NCBI RefSeq assembly: GCF_003987655.1
Contig: NZ_NGKC01000003.1
Coordinates: 1-64,000, forward strand
Direction of reading: 5' to 3'
DNA length: 64,000 bases
Source: Vagococcus acidifermentans
Lineage (GTDB): Bacteria > Bacillota > Bacilli > Lactobacillales > Vagococcaceae
Position 1 is the first letter of the stretch. Every line of letters begins with the position of its first letter. The translations under genes were made by a program, and so were the position numbers. This document shows, one piece after another, positions 45,539 to 55,215 of this stretch. The notes beneath the pieces are model-generated. The model did not search any database and was not told the DNA's origin. It saw nothing but the letters and a program-made list of their open reading frames with translations.

Positions 45539-46900
45539 TGCTTTTACCTCCCATTTGCAAGTTGACTTTAACAGCATCGATTAATGCAGACTGGGTATTA
45601 TCCTTGTTTTTTAAAGCTTTCATCACTTGCTTGTCGATTGTGTCCTTTGCAATGAGGTGATGGATAATAACTGTCTTTTCTTGTCCCTGTCTCCATAGCC
45701 TGGCATTTGTTTGTTGGTAAAGCTCCAAACTCCATGTAAGGCTAAACCAAATCAGAGTAGAACCACCAGATTGTAGGTTGAGTCCATGTCCAGCAGATGC
45801 AGGGTGGATAACTGCTATAGGGATTTCTCCCTTATTCCATTTTTTTATTGAGTCGGAACTATCCAAGTTCTCCACCTTAAATCTTTTAGTAATTCGAAGC
45901 AAATCATGTTTAAACCAGTAAGCGATTAAAACAGGTTTACCGTTGGCCGCTTCTACTAAATCTTCTAAAGCATCTAGTTTTTTATCATGGATATGAACTA
46001 CATTTTTCTCATCTCCATATACAGCTCCATTTGCCATTTGAAGAAGTTTATTAGATAAGGCAGCAGCATTAGAAGCGGTGATTTCATCCTCATCAATGGT
46101 TGCTACTAAATCCTTTTTCATTGCATCTAAGGTTTTACTCTCTTTTTCAGATAATTTCACTTCGACTTCATTTATAGTAAGCTTTGGAAGCTTAAGATAA
46201 TCGGATCCTTTCATGCTTATGCTAATATCTGAAATCTTTTTATATATGGCTTTTTCTGCTCCTGGTTTAGGCTTATAAGAAAATATAATCTGTTGATTTC
46301 GTTTATCTGGAAGGAAATACTCATCTCTATATTTTCCGATGAATCGCCCAAGCCTTTCTCCCATATCTAAAAGTCTAAACTCAGCCCATAAATCCATAAG
46401 TCCGTTACTTGCAGGAGTTCCAGTTAAGCCTACAATTCTTTTTATCTTTGGCCTTACTTTCATAAGACATCTAAAGCGTTTGGCTTGATGATTTTTAAAT
46501 GATGAAAGCTCGTCTATAATTACTGTGTCAAAGTCAAAGGGAAGAGAGCTATCTTCTATAAGCCATTTTACATTTTCACGATTTATAATATAAATATCTG
46601 CTTTTTGCATAAAAGCTGATTTCCTTATCTTTTCACTTCCTACAGCAACAGAATATTTTAAATCTTTTAGGTGATTCCATTTTTCAATCTCTGTTGGCCA
46701 TGTATCTCTAGCAACTCGAAGTGGTGCGATAACTAAAATCTTATGTGCATCAAAGCTATCAAATAATAAATTGTTTAAAGCTGTAAGAGTTAAGACTGTT
46801 TTTCCTAACCTAAGCCCATATCCAAAAAGATAGCTGAGATAGGATTTCTTTCAATATATTCAGTAGCATATCTCTGATAATCATGGGGTATGAACTTCAT
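45531..46900 (-). pseudogene. SNF2-type DEAD helicase, frameshifted in Walker A
   Basis: The first frame starts at ATG 46900 and stops at GGC TTA GGT TAG. The sequence there has TTAGG twice in tandem (- strand, 46813-46804). Removing one copy restores LDMGLGKTVLTLTALNNL and joins it to the remaining reading frame (VIDELSSF, ALSNKLLQMANG, HPASAGHGLNLQSG), giving about 454 residues. The 5-base duplication therefore breaks an otherwise complete phage SNF2-like helicase. A short internal start at 46610 could still give a protein without Walker A. Confidence 0.88.
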
Positions 46901-47187
46901 CAGGCATCACCTCCTAGAATATTTCTAATTACTTCTTTTATTTGTTTTTCATCATCAAGAACATATACTTTAAAACCTAAGGATTTAAGAAGTTTATGCC
47001 TTGTAATTTGGATTGGTCTAGGTTTTTCACCTTTCCTTTTCACTTCTACAAATCCAATCCTTCCTGTAGGAAGAAGGATAAGTCTATCGGGCATCCCAGC
47101 AAAACCTGGACAGGTAAGTTTAAGACAAAGACCATTCAACTTTTTAATTTCTTTTACAAGTTTTTGCTCAATTTGTTTTTCACGCAT
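46900..47187 (-). CDS. VRR-NUC domain nuclease
   Basis: The 95-residue stand-alone VRR-NUC (PD-(D/E)XK) protein has a core of GMPDRLILLPTGRIGFVEVKRKG and the C-terminal segment QITRHKLLKSLGF. These proteins accompany SNF2-like helicases in phages. The stop overlaps the helicase start (TGATG). It may cut branched or Holliday-type DNA. Confidence 0.88.
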   Translation of the reverse strand: MREKQIEQKLVKEIKKLNGLCLKLTCPGFAGMPDRLILLPTGRIGFVEVKRKGEKPRPIQITRHKLLKSLGFKVYVLDDEKQIKEVIRNILGGDA

Positions 47188-47301
47188 TGACCTTCACCTT
47201 GCTACATATTTTAGTTAATGAATCCAAGAAATCGTTTTTAGCTATAAAGCCTTTATTCATCGGCTTTTTTGGCAAATAGATTCATCAGAATTTTAGGGGG
47301 A

Positions 47302-47403
47302 GTGTAGGTCGGTGTAGGCTGTCTATATAACTTTTATATATTTTTTTAAATTTATTTTTGTCTATATGAAAAAGTTGTAATATAGACATACACCGACCTA
47401 CAC
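47302..47403. repeat. Long inverted repeat, possible replication origin
   Basis: A perfect 15-bp arm GTGTAGGTCGGTGTA (47302-47316) pairs with 47389-47403, and GTCTATAT (47321-47328) with ATATAGAC (47380-47387). A third GTCTATAT is at 47360. The arms contain GTGTAGG twice and the centre is very AT-rich. It lies just downstream of the primase-helicase. The rest of the 47188-47421 gap holds no gene. Confidence 0.6.
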
Positions 47404-47421
47404 TAATTACAAAATACTTAC

Positions 47422-49668
47422 TTAAATAAACTCTGATTTTAGCCTTAAACCCTTAACGATAACGCCTTTATTAGTTCGCTTTCTTTCAAAGTTTTCTGAT
47501 TCAAGAGCTGTATAGAAATCTGCTGTACTTCTTGTAAATTCACCAACCCTTAAACAAAAAGCACGGTACTCATCATAGATTTCACCCGACTTGGCTGTGT
47601 AGCTTCCATCAACTTCACAACACTCATTTAGAAAGTGTGCTAACCAGTTATTATTTTCTCTATAAATATCAATGGCATCTTGAACTTTCTTAGGTGGAGT
47701 TATGTTGTAATTATCATCAATTACTTTCTTGGCCCCTTCAATTATCCATGTAAGAATTGCACCACCAGCATTTTCAATGAGATAGTCCGTGTAATTTTTT
47801 ATATCATTATTTCCTTCAATCTTTGCCTCAAAAGGAATCACAATAAGTCTTCTCCAAGTTCCCTCATCAATAGCTCCAACCTTTGGCAGGTGGTTCGTAT
47901 ATAAAACCAATGTGTGAGTCGGGATATAGCTAAAAGGATCTTTATATTTTTTCTCTGCATAGATTTCATCAGTAGAACAAAGCTGTTTTATATTAGAAGT
48001 ATTTAGCCTCATACCTTCTTCAAGTTCAGCTGCAATAAGGAGTCTTTTTCCTTTTGCCTCGGCAAGCTCTGGCTTAACATTTCTTCTGCAGCCAACAGTA
48101 AGAATGTCGGCTGAAATATTACCACTATAGCTTCCTAAAACCCTGGCGATGGCATTCCAAAACGTAGATTTACCATTACGGCCTTCACCGTAGGCTATGA
48201 TTAAAGCCTCAACATAAACTTTTCCTATAGCAGCAAGCCCCACAATCCTTTGCACATATTCAATGAGAGCTTTATCTTTGCTAAAAAACACATCAAGGGC
48301 ATCAAGCCACTTATCCATTCCTACATCATCTGGACTTACAGATGTTTGCTTTGTTATAAAGTGGGAGTAGTTTGATTCCATTTTTGATTGGATACCTTGT
48401 CTTAAATCAAAAGTAGCCTCTGGTGTGTTCAGTAGAAAGCCATCTGTGTCCAGATCCTTAGGGAGAATCTCAAGCATAGGCTGTGCTTCTTTTAGTGCGG
48501 AAGATATCTTTTTGGAATCTCTTCTAGCGATGACATATTTTTTATAGGCAATAGCAGATTCATACCTTTTAAAAGACTCATCTTGGTCCTCGCCAAAGTC
48601 TTGTGCAGCCTTTTTTGCACCTTTTTCCATAACAATGTCAAGAGCACCGTTATCAGTCATTTCATTTAAAGCATTATTGATTTCGAGTTCAGCCTCTTTA
48701 AGCTGTCTAGTGGTTAATTCTTGTGCAACAGCTTGTGCTTTAGGTTTTGATTCCTCCCAAAAGCTACCGTTATATACTAAAAAATCAGTAGCAGGGGAGT
48801 ACCTAAGAATTTCTTTATATTCATTGGAAAGAACAATGGCTTGACCTACATCTGAGAAATCTTCTGGCTTTAACTGAAGTTCTCCACCATAATCTTCTGG
48901 GGGAATGTAATCCTTTTGAGAAGATACTCTTTTACCAAAATTAACAGCACTATGCCATATAAGATTTAATTCATCCTCGTCTAGGGGCGGATTGCATTTT
49001 TCAGCCTCTTTAAGGAAGAGGGCATAGGCTTCATCTGTATTTCCAAGACGAACTATAACTCGTCCAGCATATCGGGACATGGTGCTATTTCTTGTTCCTT
49101 CAGGAACTTCCTCAGTAGAACTATCCCAATCTTCAAAGCTTGCAGCATCTAAATAATCTTCAATACTTTTAGTACCATCATGAATTTCTATGTTGGGAGT
49201 GCTAGTACCAAAGATGAACCTTGCACTATCAAGGGCGTTGTTATCAAAGTAGGGGAAAGCGGTCGCTATTTTTTGTTTTAACTTTGCATATTCGGCTGGG
49301 TCAGTTATTTCCTTAATCATGAAATATACATGAAACCTCGGCCTTGGTGTTCTTACCCCTTTTTGTTTCATATGGTTTCTACTGTAGGCAGCAACAAAAG
49401 GAATATCTTCAAATGTTGTAGCCACATCAGCCACAGTGACCCAATCCTTTGGGTCATCTGAATGATCGTTATCACAATCAAGTACAGCATTATCTGATTT
49501 GATAAAATTACTTGTGCTTCGATAGTTATTTTCAAATTTAGCTGAAACATGATCATATTTAATTGCGTCTATCATCGATGATTTATCTGTAACTATAATT
49601 TCTTTGGGATAGATACAGTTTGAAAGATTCCCTGAGGTGTTTGATGTATATAGAGTAAATCTAATCAT
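47422..49668 (-). CDS. Phage primase-helicase (D5/P4-type)
   Basis: The 748-residue protein has an N-terminal primase-type domain region (about residues 60-200; DNDHSDDPKDW, RPRFHVYFMI). A D5-N domain and SF3 helicase follow, with P-loop AYGEGRNGKSTFWNAIA near residue 490 and VLYTNHLPKVGAIDEGTWRR. It starts and drives replication of the phage. The ATG is followed directly by a prophage-typical N-terminus, and it overlaps the next upstream gene's stop. Confidence 0.88.
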   Translation of the reverse strand: MIRFTLYTSNTSGNLSNCIYPKEIIVTDKSSMIDAIKYDHVSAKFENNYRSTSNFIKSDNAVLDCDNDHSDDPKDWVTVADVATTFEDIPFVAAYSRNHMKQKGVRTPRPRFHVYFMIKEITDPAEYAKLKQKIATAFPYFDNNALDSARFIFGTSTPNIEIHDGTKSIEDYLDAASFEDWDSSTEEVPEGTRNSTMSRYAGRVIVRLGNTDEAYALFLKEAEKCNPPLDEDELNLIWHSAVNFGKRVSSQKDYIPPEDYGGELQLKPEDFSDVGQAIVLSNEYKEILRYSPATDFLVYNGSFWEESKPKAQAVAQELTTRQLKEAELEINNALNEMTDNGALDIVMEKGAKKAAQDFGEDQDESFKRYESAIAYKKYVIARRDSKKISSALKEAQPMLEILPKDLDTDGFLLNTPEATFDLRQGIQSKMESNYSHFITKQTSVSPDDVGMDKWLDALDVFFSKDKALIEYVQRIVGLAAIGKVYVEALIIAYGEGRNGKSTFWNAIARVLGSYSGNISADILTVGCRRNVKPELAEAKGKRLLIAAELEEGMRLNTSNIKQLCSTDEIYAEKKYKDPFSYIPTHTLVLYTNHLPKVGAIDEGTWRRLIVIPFEAKIEGNNDIKNYTDYLIENAGGAILTWIIEGAKKVIDDNYNITPPKKVQDAIDIYRENNNWLAHFLNECCEVDGSYTAKSGEIYDEYRAFCLRVGEFTRSTADFYTALESENFERKRTNKGVIVKGLRLKSEFI

Positions 49669-50060
49669 TCAAGCACCTCCTCGCATTTAGAATCGAAATA
49701 TCTTATTGGCATGTTCCTTCTTTTTGCTTTAGCAATTTCTTCAGCCATTCCCTCAGAAACTTTGTCAAAGACCCACAGTTCTTCACATTTACCAAGTAGG
49801 ACAAGGGCAAAGTGAAGTCCAAGTTCTCTTTCCTTAATATCCTCATCATCTAAAAATTGAGGGTAGTGCAGGTGAGGTGCTAGAGGGAGATATCCTTCAC
49901 TAACTGCAAATCTGCAATAGCCCTGTGCTTTTCTTGTGTTTCTTTCCATATCACCAGAGAAGGGAGAAGCAATGTAAACAAGAGGTCTGTACTTCTTCTT
50001 TAAAGCTTCGTAGGGAGTAGGGTCATAATAACCATCTCCGTTGAATTTATTTATAGTCAT
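49665..50060 (-). CDS. DUF4406/nucleoside 2-deoxyribosyltransferase-like protein
   Basis: The 131-residue protein has the Rossmann-like pattern VYIASPFSGDMERNTRKA, LPLAPHLHYPQFL and WVFDKVSEGMAEEIAKA. Homologues are nucleotide-glycosyl-like. The ATG at 50060 shares a base with the stop of the antirepressor (TAATG). The substrate is unknown. It may alter nucleotide pools during replication. Confidence 0.75.
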   Translation of the reverse strand: MTINKFNGDGYYDPTPYEALKKKYRPLVYIASPFSGDMERNTRKAQGYCRFAVSEGYLPLAPHLHYPQFLDDEDIKERELGLHFALVLLGKCEELWVFDKVSEGMAEEIAKAKRRNMPIRYFDSKCEEVLE

Positions 50061-50854
50061 TAGGCTTCCTCCTTCTCTATAATTGGGAAAATCCCATCTT
50101 CCTTTAAGAGACTGTAAATAAACAATCTTCCTTTTTGTGTCCAATAGGTATGTGGCCTAGTGTGTATTGTTCCATCGTTCCCGTTATAGGAATGAGTCTT
50201 TGTACTGGTGTATCCCATCTGGGCATACTTTTGATATAAGAGCCATATAGAACTCTGCTTAAACTGGACTCCTTTTTCTTTTAGGTAACTATTCATTCTT
50301 TTAGCACTCCAGCCATAATCCTTAGCAATAACAGAAATGGCTACTAAATCCTTGCAGTTAAGAACTAAATCATAATAAGATGCCTTTGGTTTCATCTCCA
50401 CAATCTGTTGATTTTGAATGGCAATAGTTTCTTCAAGTGCTTTTGCCTTTTCTCTTTCTTTTTTTAGTGCAGTAAAAGCTGCAATAGCGAGATCAGGGTC
50501 ATTTAATAATTCATCTGTTGCATACAAACCATGTTTGCGAATAGAAGGGAGGACTTCGCTGGTTACCCAATGTTTAAATTCCTTAGCTTTGGGCATCTTG
50601 CTAGAAAGAATAAGGCTGTATAGACCAGATTCATTAATTATTGTCAGACCTCTATTTGGAATAGCAAAGGTCGTGTTTTCCGACCTTTGAAGTATTGTCT
50701 TATCTTCCTTATCAACATGGGTTAAAAGGGCATCCTTTGTATTTGAATAGCCTAGACTTTCAGCTACATCTTTGCCTACAAAATAGATTTGTTCATTAAC
50801 AAGGGCAGTGCGGATAGAACCGAACTCTGGATTTTTATAAACTTCAAGCTTCAT
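50060..50854 (-). CDS. Phage antirepressor (BRO-N plus KilA-C/ANT)
   Basis: The 264-residue protein has an N-terminal BRO domain (FGSIRTALVNEQIYFVGKDV, ALLTHVDKEDK) to about residue 110 and a C-terminal ANT domain (SYYDLVLNCKDLVAISVIAKDYGWSAKRMNSYLK). Such proteins antagonise lysogeny repressors or regulate early genes. It sits among replication genes. Confidence 0.88.
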   Translation of the reverse strand: MKLEVYKNPEFGSIRTALVNEQIYFVGKDVAESLGYSNTKDALLTHVDKEDKTILQRSENTTFAIPNRGLTIINESGLYSLILSSKMPKAKEFKHWVTSEVLPSIRKHGLYATDELLNDPDLAIAAFTALKKEREKAKALEETIAIQNQQIVEMKPKASYYDLVLNCKDLVAISVIAKDYGWSAKRMNSYLKEKGVQFKQSSIWLLYQKYAQMGYTSTKTHSYNGNDGTIHTRPHTYWTQKGRLFIYSLLKEDGIFPIIEKEEA

Positions 50855-50868
50855 CTAAACAACCTCCT

Positions 50869-51078
50869 TTACTTTCTTAAAGCTTCTAGCTTGGATTTAC
50901 TACAATCACGACAAAAGACAGAAGTACCATAAAGATCGCCTTCACCATCGCTAAAAAGCTGGGCTAGGTCTATTTCAACTTCACAACCACATTCAGGACA
51001 GGTACAAAAGACATTATCATCATGAATCTCTACAGTGACATCAAGACTGGGACTTACTTTTTCCTTTACATAAAACAT
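50869..51078 (-). CDS. Small zinc-ribbon protein
   Basis: The 69-residue protein has two Cys pairs, CTCPECGC and CRDC, separated by about 32 residues, a zinc-ribbon arrangement. GGAGGTG precedes a start. A conserved hairpin lies just upstream. Function unknown; it may bind nucleic acid or a protein of the replication complex. Confidence 0.72.
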   Translation of the reverse strand: MFYVKEKVSPSLDVTVEIHDDNVFCTCPECGCEVEIDLAQLFSDGEGDLYGTSVFCRDCSKSKLEALRK

Positions 51079-51101
51079 AAAAACACCTCCAAAATTTAAT
51101 A

Positions 51102-51153
51102 GGCAGGTACTGCCCTTATTATCTAAAGGACAGCACCTGCCAAAATCCGTAGT
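51102..51153 (-). ncRNA. Conserved phage hairpin, copy 2
   Basis: On the - strand: CACTACGGATTTT, then stem GGCAGGTGCTG/CAGTACCTGCC (11 bp), with the loop beginning TCCTTTAGATA. A short inner CCTT/AAGG pair is also possible. It lies 5 bases after the DNA polymerase stop and before the zinc-ribbon gene. The flank and loop match copies at 19429 and 55216. Confidence 0.7.
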
Positions 51154-51158
51154 GTTTT

Positions 51159-53099
51159 TTAATCTTTTTTATAAAAACTTCCCTCAAAGCCTTCAGCACG
51201 TAGCTTCAAGTCACCAGCCCAAGGAGGAGCTTGACTCATAATTTCACATATCTCATCTACAGTAATATGCTTTTCTGCCTCAATAACTATCTCATCATGA
51301 ATATGCATGACGATAGGAAAGTGTCTTAATTTCTCCATAGAAAAAACAAGAACATCCCTACTAATCGCTTGAACAATATTCTCCACAAATTTTGGACCAT
51401 AGGACTGTATTCTTTCCCATTTTTTAGTCCCGCCAAGGCCTTCATAAGTAACACAATCTGAGCCAAACTGATTTAGACCAATACGAGGTTTTACATAGGA
51501 TAATTTTCTGCCAGATGGAAGAGTAATAAAGAGCATTCCACTTCTGTAAGAAAACTCAATACCATGAGTATCGGTAGTAGTTCTTTCCCTAACAGTTTTA
51601 AGGGCAGCTCTATCAACGCTCCACCAAAATTCGACAATTTTAGAATTGGCAGCTCTCCAGGAATTAACTAAGGGTTTTAATTCTTCTTCAGTAAGCCCCA
51701 TATCAAGAGCACCCATTGAAATTAAAGCACCGACAGAACCACCATAACCACATGCTAAATCAGCAACTTTTCCTTTATCTCTTAAAGGATCTCTTTTATC
51801 TATCTTCTCAATAGGTACATCAAACATTTGACTTGCTGTAGCAATATATAAATCTTCTTTTCTTCCGTAGGCATCAAGAACCCATTTTTCATTTGCAAGC
51901 CAAGCTAGGACAACTCTTTCTATTGAAGAAAAGTCTGCGACTATCAACTTATGATTGGCTTTTGGAATAAATGATGTACGAATAAGCTGGGACAAGACTT
52001 CTGGTGTGGAATCATAAAGCATATCTAAGGCCTTAGTGTCTTTATTAAGAACTAATTCTCTAGCTTCAGATAAATCAGGGATATTGTTTCTTGGGAGATT
52101 CTGAGGTTGCAAAATCCTCCCTGCAAATCGTCCTGTCCTATTTGCACCATAAAACTGGAACATTCCTCTAGCACGATTATCAGAACCTATGGCATTTTTC
52201 ATGGTCTGATATTTCTTTACAGATGATTTTGATATCTGCTGCCTAAGAGTTAGTACTTTTGATAAATCTCCTGTGGCTGTTTCTAATAACTCGGAAACAA
52301 TCTTTTTTCCAAGGCTTTCAGTTTCAAGGCCATTATAAGAGAGCCAGCCTTTTAATTGTTGCACTGAATTGGGGTTATCAAGATTTGTTAGTGCCTTCAT
52401 TTCATCAATTAACTTAGTGCGAGAGTAGTCGTCTATTTCAATTGCGTTTTTTATAAAATCTAAATCAAGAAGAACGCCTCTATCATTAATTTCTTGATCT
52501 AGGTGATATTCATTCCATATTTGTTCTGGAACAGGGAACTTTGATAGTTTCATCTGTATTTCTAATTCAGTCTCCACATCACGTTTGTTATATTCTTTAA
52601 ATGCTGACCATTTATCAAGGTCATGGTAGGGGAAGTTTCTAGTTCTTTTTCCATTAGAGATAGTAGGCTTACAAGGAGTACAAAAGTATCTAATCAAATC
52701 TTTTCCTTCCTTAAGCTTTTGTTTTTCTAGTCCTAAAACCGTACCGACACTGTCAAGAGATAGAGGAAGGCCCATATAGGCAGACCAAATCATACTGCAC
52801 CTAAATGATTTGGGATCTAGATATTTTCCAGTAGGGTATCCTAAAAACCTTGATAGGCATATCCGTTCAAAGTTAGCATTAAAAGCCCATTTGATAATAT
52901 GTGGGTCGGATAAAGCATTTAATATATTTTGAGGTAATTTTTCTTCCATAGCTAAATCCACAACTTTAACATCTCCGCCATCAACGGAATAGGCAAATAG
53001 TAAGATTTCAAAATCGGGTGACTCACAGTAGCGATAGACTCCAGACTTAGAAAGATTTACACTACTAAAGGTTTCAATATCAATTTCTAATGTTTTCAT
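51159..53099 (-). CDS. DNA polymerase, family A (phage type)
   Basis: The 646-residue protein has an N-terminal 3'-5' exonuclease domain (IDIETFSSVNL with later Asp/Tyr). The polymerase motifs are A in IVADFSSIERVVLAW, B in DKGKVADLACGYGG and C in MHIHDEIVIEA. It replicates the phage genome. The ATG at 53099 follows AAAGGAGAA. Confidence 0.92.
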   Translation of the reverse strand: MKTLEIDIETFSSVNLSKSGVYRYCESPDFEILLFAYSVDGGDVKVVDLAMEEKLPQNILNALSDPHIIKWAFNANFERICLSRFLGYPTGKYLDPKSFRCSMIWSAYMGLPLSLDSVGTVLGLEKQKLKEGKDLIRYFCTPCKPTISNGKRTRNFPYHDLDKWSAFKEYNKRDVETELEIQMKLSKFPVPEQIWNEYHLDQEINDRGVLLDLDFIKNAIEIDDYSRTKLIDEMKALTNLDNPNSVQQLKGWLSYNGLETESLGKKIVSELLETATGDLSKVLTLRQQISKSSVKKYQTMKNAIGSDNRARGMFQFYGANRTGRFAGRILQPQNLPRNNIPDLSEARELVLNKDTKALDMLYDSTPEVLSQLIRTSFIPKANHKLIVADFSSIERVVLAWLANEKWVLDAYGRKEDLYIATASQMFDVPIEKIDKRDPLRDKGKVADLACGYGGSVGALISMGALDMGLTEEELKPLVNSWRAANSKIVEFWWSVDRAALKTVRERTTTDTHGIEFSYRSGMLFITLPSGRKLSYVKPRIGLNQFGSDCVTYEGLGGTKKWERIQSYGPKFVENIVQAISRDVLVFSMEKLRHFPIVMHIHDEIVIEAEKHITVDEICEIMSQAPPWAGDLKLRAEGFEGSFYKKD

Positions 53100-53128
53100 T
53101 AAATTCTCCTTTCCTAGATAGAAATAGA

Positions 53129-53151
53129 GCAGCAAGATTTAATCCTGCTGC
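53129..53151 (-). terminator. Hairpin/terminator upstream of DNA polymerase
   Basis: GCAGCA pairs with TGCTGC, extended inside by GAT/ATC. On the - strand it is followed by TCTATTTC. It separates the DUF2815 and polymerase genes. Confidence 0.6.
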
Positions 53152-53162
53152 CCCTAAAGTTT

Positions 53163-53726
53163 TTATGAAAGGAAATCATCATCTACATCTGTTGCAAAAT
53201 CATCCTCGGCTCTTGATTTACCTCCAAGTGATTCACCATCTCTTATTTTTTGTAGGTTATTAAGACCACAAGCAATTCCCTTATTTCCGTTACTATTAAA
53301 AGCATAGAAGTTTATACTTGCTCTACCATATACACCACTGTAAACTTCAGAACGTTCAAGAATAGGGTCTAGATTGCTATCTACAATGCCTGGGGCAGTT
53401 GCTGAATTTGCGTTAACAAAATAGGCATTAGCATAAGCTTCGTCATCAGGTCTTTCAATATCCCCGTCTCTTAAAGGTTGCTTAATAGAAGATAGAGGCG
53501 GTACGGTTTTACCATTGCCTTTTAGTTTGCCTTCGCCTTCTTTATAAGCAGCCTCAATAGCAGCTTTAATCTTATTAAGAGTTCTAGTATCAGATTTTGG
53601 GATAATGAGTGATACTGAAAACTTTGGTGTACCACCATTAATTGATTTTGCTTCCCACACATTTGCATAAGACCACCTTGTATCTGGTCCTGTTATAACT
53701 TTCATTGGATTTGCATTTTTAGACAT
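53163..53726 (-). CDS. DUF2815 single-stranded DNA-binding-like protein
   Basis: The 187-residue DUF2815 protein begins SKNANPMKVITGPDTRWSYA, and its OB-like core includes SKSDTRTLNKIKAAIEAAYK-type and YGRASINFYAFNSNGNKGI segments. It is the usual neighbour of DUF2800 and the family A polymerase in these phages. It probably coats ssDNA. The ATG at 53726 is preferred for its GAGG site. Confidence 0.82.
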   Translation of the reverse strand: MSKNANPMKVITGPDTRWSYANVWEAKSINGGTPKFSVSLIIPKSDTRTLNKIKAAIEAAYKEGEGKLKGNGKTVPPLSSIKQPLRDGDIERPDDEAYANAYFVNANSATAPGIVDSNLDPILERSEVYSGVYGRASINFYAFNSNGNKGIACGLNNLQKIRDGESLGGKSRAEDDFATDVDDDFLS

Positions 53727-53739
53727 ATGTTTGTCCTCC

Positions 53740-54861
53740 TTAATTTTCTTTAAAATCATCTACAGCTGTATTAATAGCTGGACGTTTATCACTCTCTGGA
53801 ACGAGAGTAGGTTTGCCTTGAGGTTTCTCGACTAAATCAGATAGAAGTTCTGAAAACCTAGCTTTTCCTAGAGTTTTTTCCATGGCTGTGATCCCTTTGA
53901 TTTTATGTTCGTAGGGGTCATAGCCGTTCAATGTAACAACTTCAATCACTTTTTCTGGGTTGATATATTTTCTATTACTTCTTCCTTCGACTAGCTTAAA
54001 ACCGTGCCACTTCTTTCCTTGAAGTGCTGATTGAAGAGCATAGTCCTTAATATTAGAAGCCCAAGATGTGAGTTCATCAATTTTTCCAAGGATTTCTTCT
54101 ATATCTTCATCTTCTAATAGAGGTGGGAGTTTAAACTCATATTTTGCAAGTTCAAGATTATGATCAGCTCTATGTCTGCACTCATGTTTAATCTTGCAAA
54201 AAGTACACCAGTCGCCACATCTAAACTCGCCTTCACCTTCAAGTGCTAGTTTTGCAGTAGGCTTTAAAACTGCATTAGCCCATTTATAAAGTTCATCTTT
54301 TGAAAGAGTAAAGGTGCTGATATTGTTTCTTCTAGGCTGATAGATGGTCATAGCTACAGTTTCAATATCATAAATACCATCGAAAAGCTCCAATGCCCCA
54401 AGTCCATATAATTTCATCTGCGAGTTGTCATTGGCATCAACTAAAATGCCAGTCCCATGCTTGTAATCTACTACACGAAGAGTGTCATCTGAAACAATGA
54501 TGCAGTCACCAGTTCCAAAGCCACCTTCAGCATATTTTGAATAATCTAGTCTTTGCTCTATTAGAATTAAAGGGTCAGAGCATTTGGCTTTTGCATCTTC
54601 TAAAAGTTCTAGAATATAGGTTGCATAATCTGTTGCACATTCTTCCATTTCTTCATTGTAATACTCAAGATTAGCAGTAGGGTCTTTAGCCTTCATACCT
54701 AAAATAGTTTTTAGTTTATATTCACATAGGGTATGAGCTTCCGTTCCTTCAGCGGCATAAGAACTTGTTGTATCTTCATATTGCTGGCCAAGTCTTAAAG
54801 ACGGAGGGCAGTTCAACCAGCGATGACTTGAAGAAGGTGAGAGGAGAGCATGTTTACCCAT
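53740..54861 (-). CDS. DUF2800 Cas4/RecB-like nuclease
   Basis: The 373-residue protein has a PD-(D/E)XK nuclease core (AYAAEGTEAHTLCEY-type start, FGTGDCIIVSD, RVVDYKHG). Cysteines in CGDWCTFCKIKHEC suggest an Fe-S cluster as in Cas4. It probably works in recombination with DUF2815. ATG at 54861 (a GTG lies one codon earlier). Confidence 0.82.
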   Translation of the reverse strand: MGKHALLSPSSSHRWLNCPPSLRLGQQYEDTTSSYAAEGTEAHTLCEYKLKTILGMKAKDPTANLEYYNEEMEECATDYATYILELLEDAKAKCSDPLILIEQRLDYSKYAEGGFGTGDCIIVSDDTLRVVDYKHGTGILVDANDNSQMKLYGLGALELFDGIYDIETVAMTIYQPRRNNISTFTLSKDELYKWANAVLKPTAKLALEGEGEFRCGDWCTFCKIKHECRHRADHNLELAKYEFKLPPLLEDEDIEEILGKIDELTSWASNIKDYALQSALQGKKWHGFKLVEGRSNRKYINPEKVIEVVTLNGYDPYEHKIKGITAMEKTLGKARFSELLSDLVEKPQGKPTLVPESDKRPAINTAVDDFKEN

Positions 54862-55186
54862 CACCTAATACCTTCACTTCTTCCAGTAGTTTCTTATACT
54901 TTTTTGGGTCAATCTCACTTAACTTACTAGCACCATGTTTTTCTAATAAAGCTTTAATTTCATCTGTATAACCACTACGAGATTTTTCTGCTAGAACAGC
55001 TCTAACCGATTCGAGGGTAAGATTTTCTTTAGTTGCTGCAGGTTGCTTTTTAGCTTCTTTCGCTTCTTCTGGGGATTCACCAGTTCCAGAAAATAAGTCT
55101 AGAAGTGAATCAGCTACAGACAAAAGTAAATTAGCAGCACTCTTTAACTCGTCTACGGTTTGGGATAGTTCGTTCATTTTACTCAT
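54854..55186 (-). CDS. Small helical phage protein
   Basis: The 110-residue protein has a coiled-coil start (ELSQTVDELKSAANLL), an acidic/lysine linker, then a HeH/SAP-like end (VRAVLAEKSRSGYTDEIKA, LLEKHGASKLSEIDPKKY). It precedes DUF2800 with an overlap. No known role; a DNA-binding accessory is possible. Confidence 0.7.
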   Translation of the reverse strand: MSKMNELSQTVDELKSAANLLLSVADSLLDLFSGTGESPEEAKEAKKQPAATKENLTLESVRAVLAEKSRSGYTDEIKALLEKHGASKLSEIDPKKYKKLLEEVKVLGDG

Positions 55187-55215
55187 ATAGATTTACTCCT
55201 TTCATAATTTTTTTT

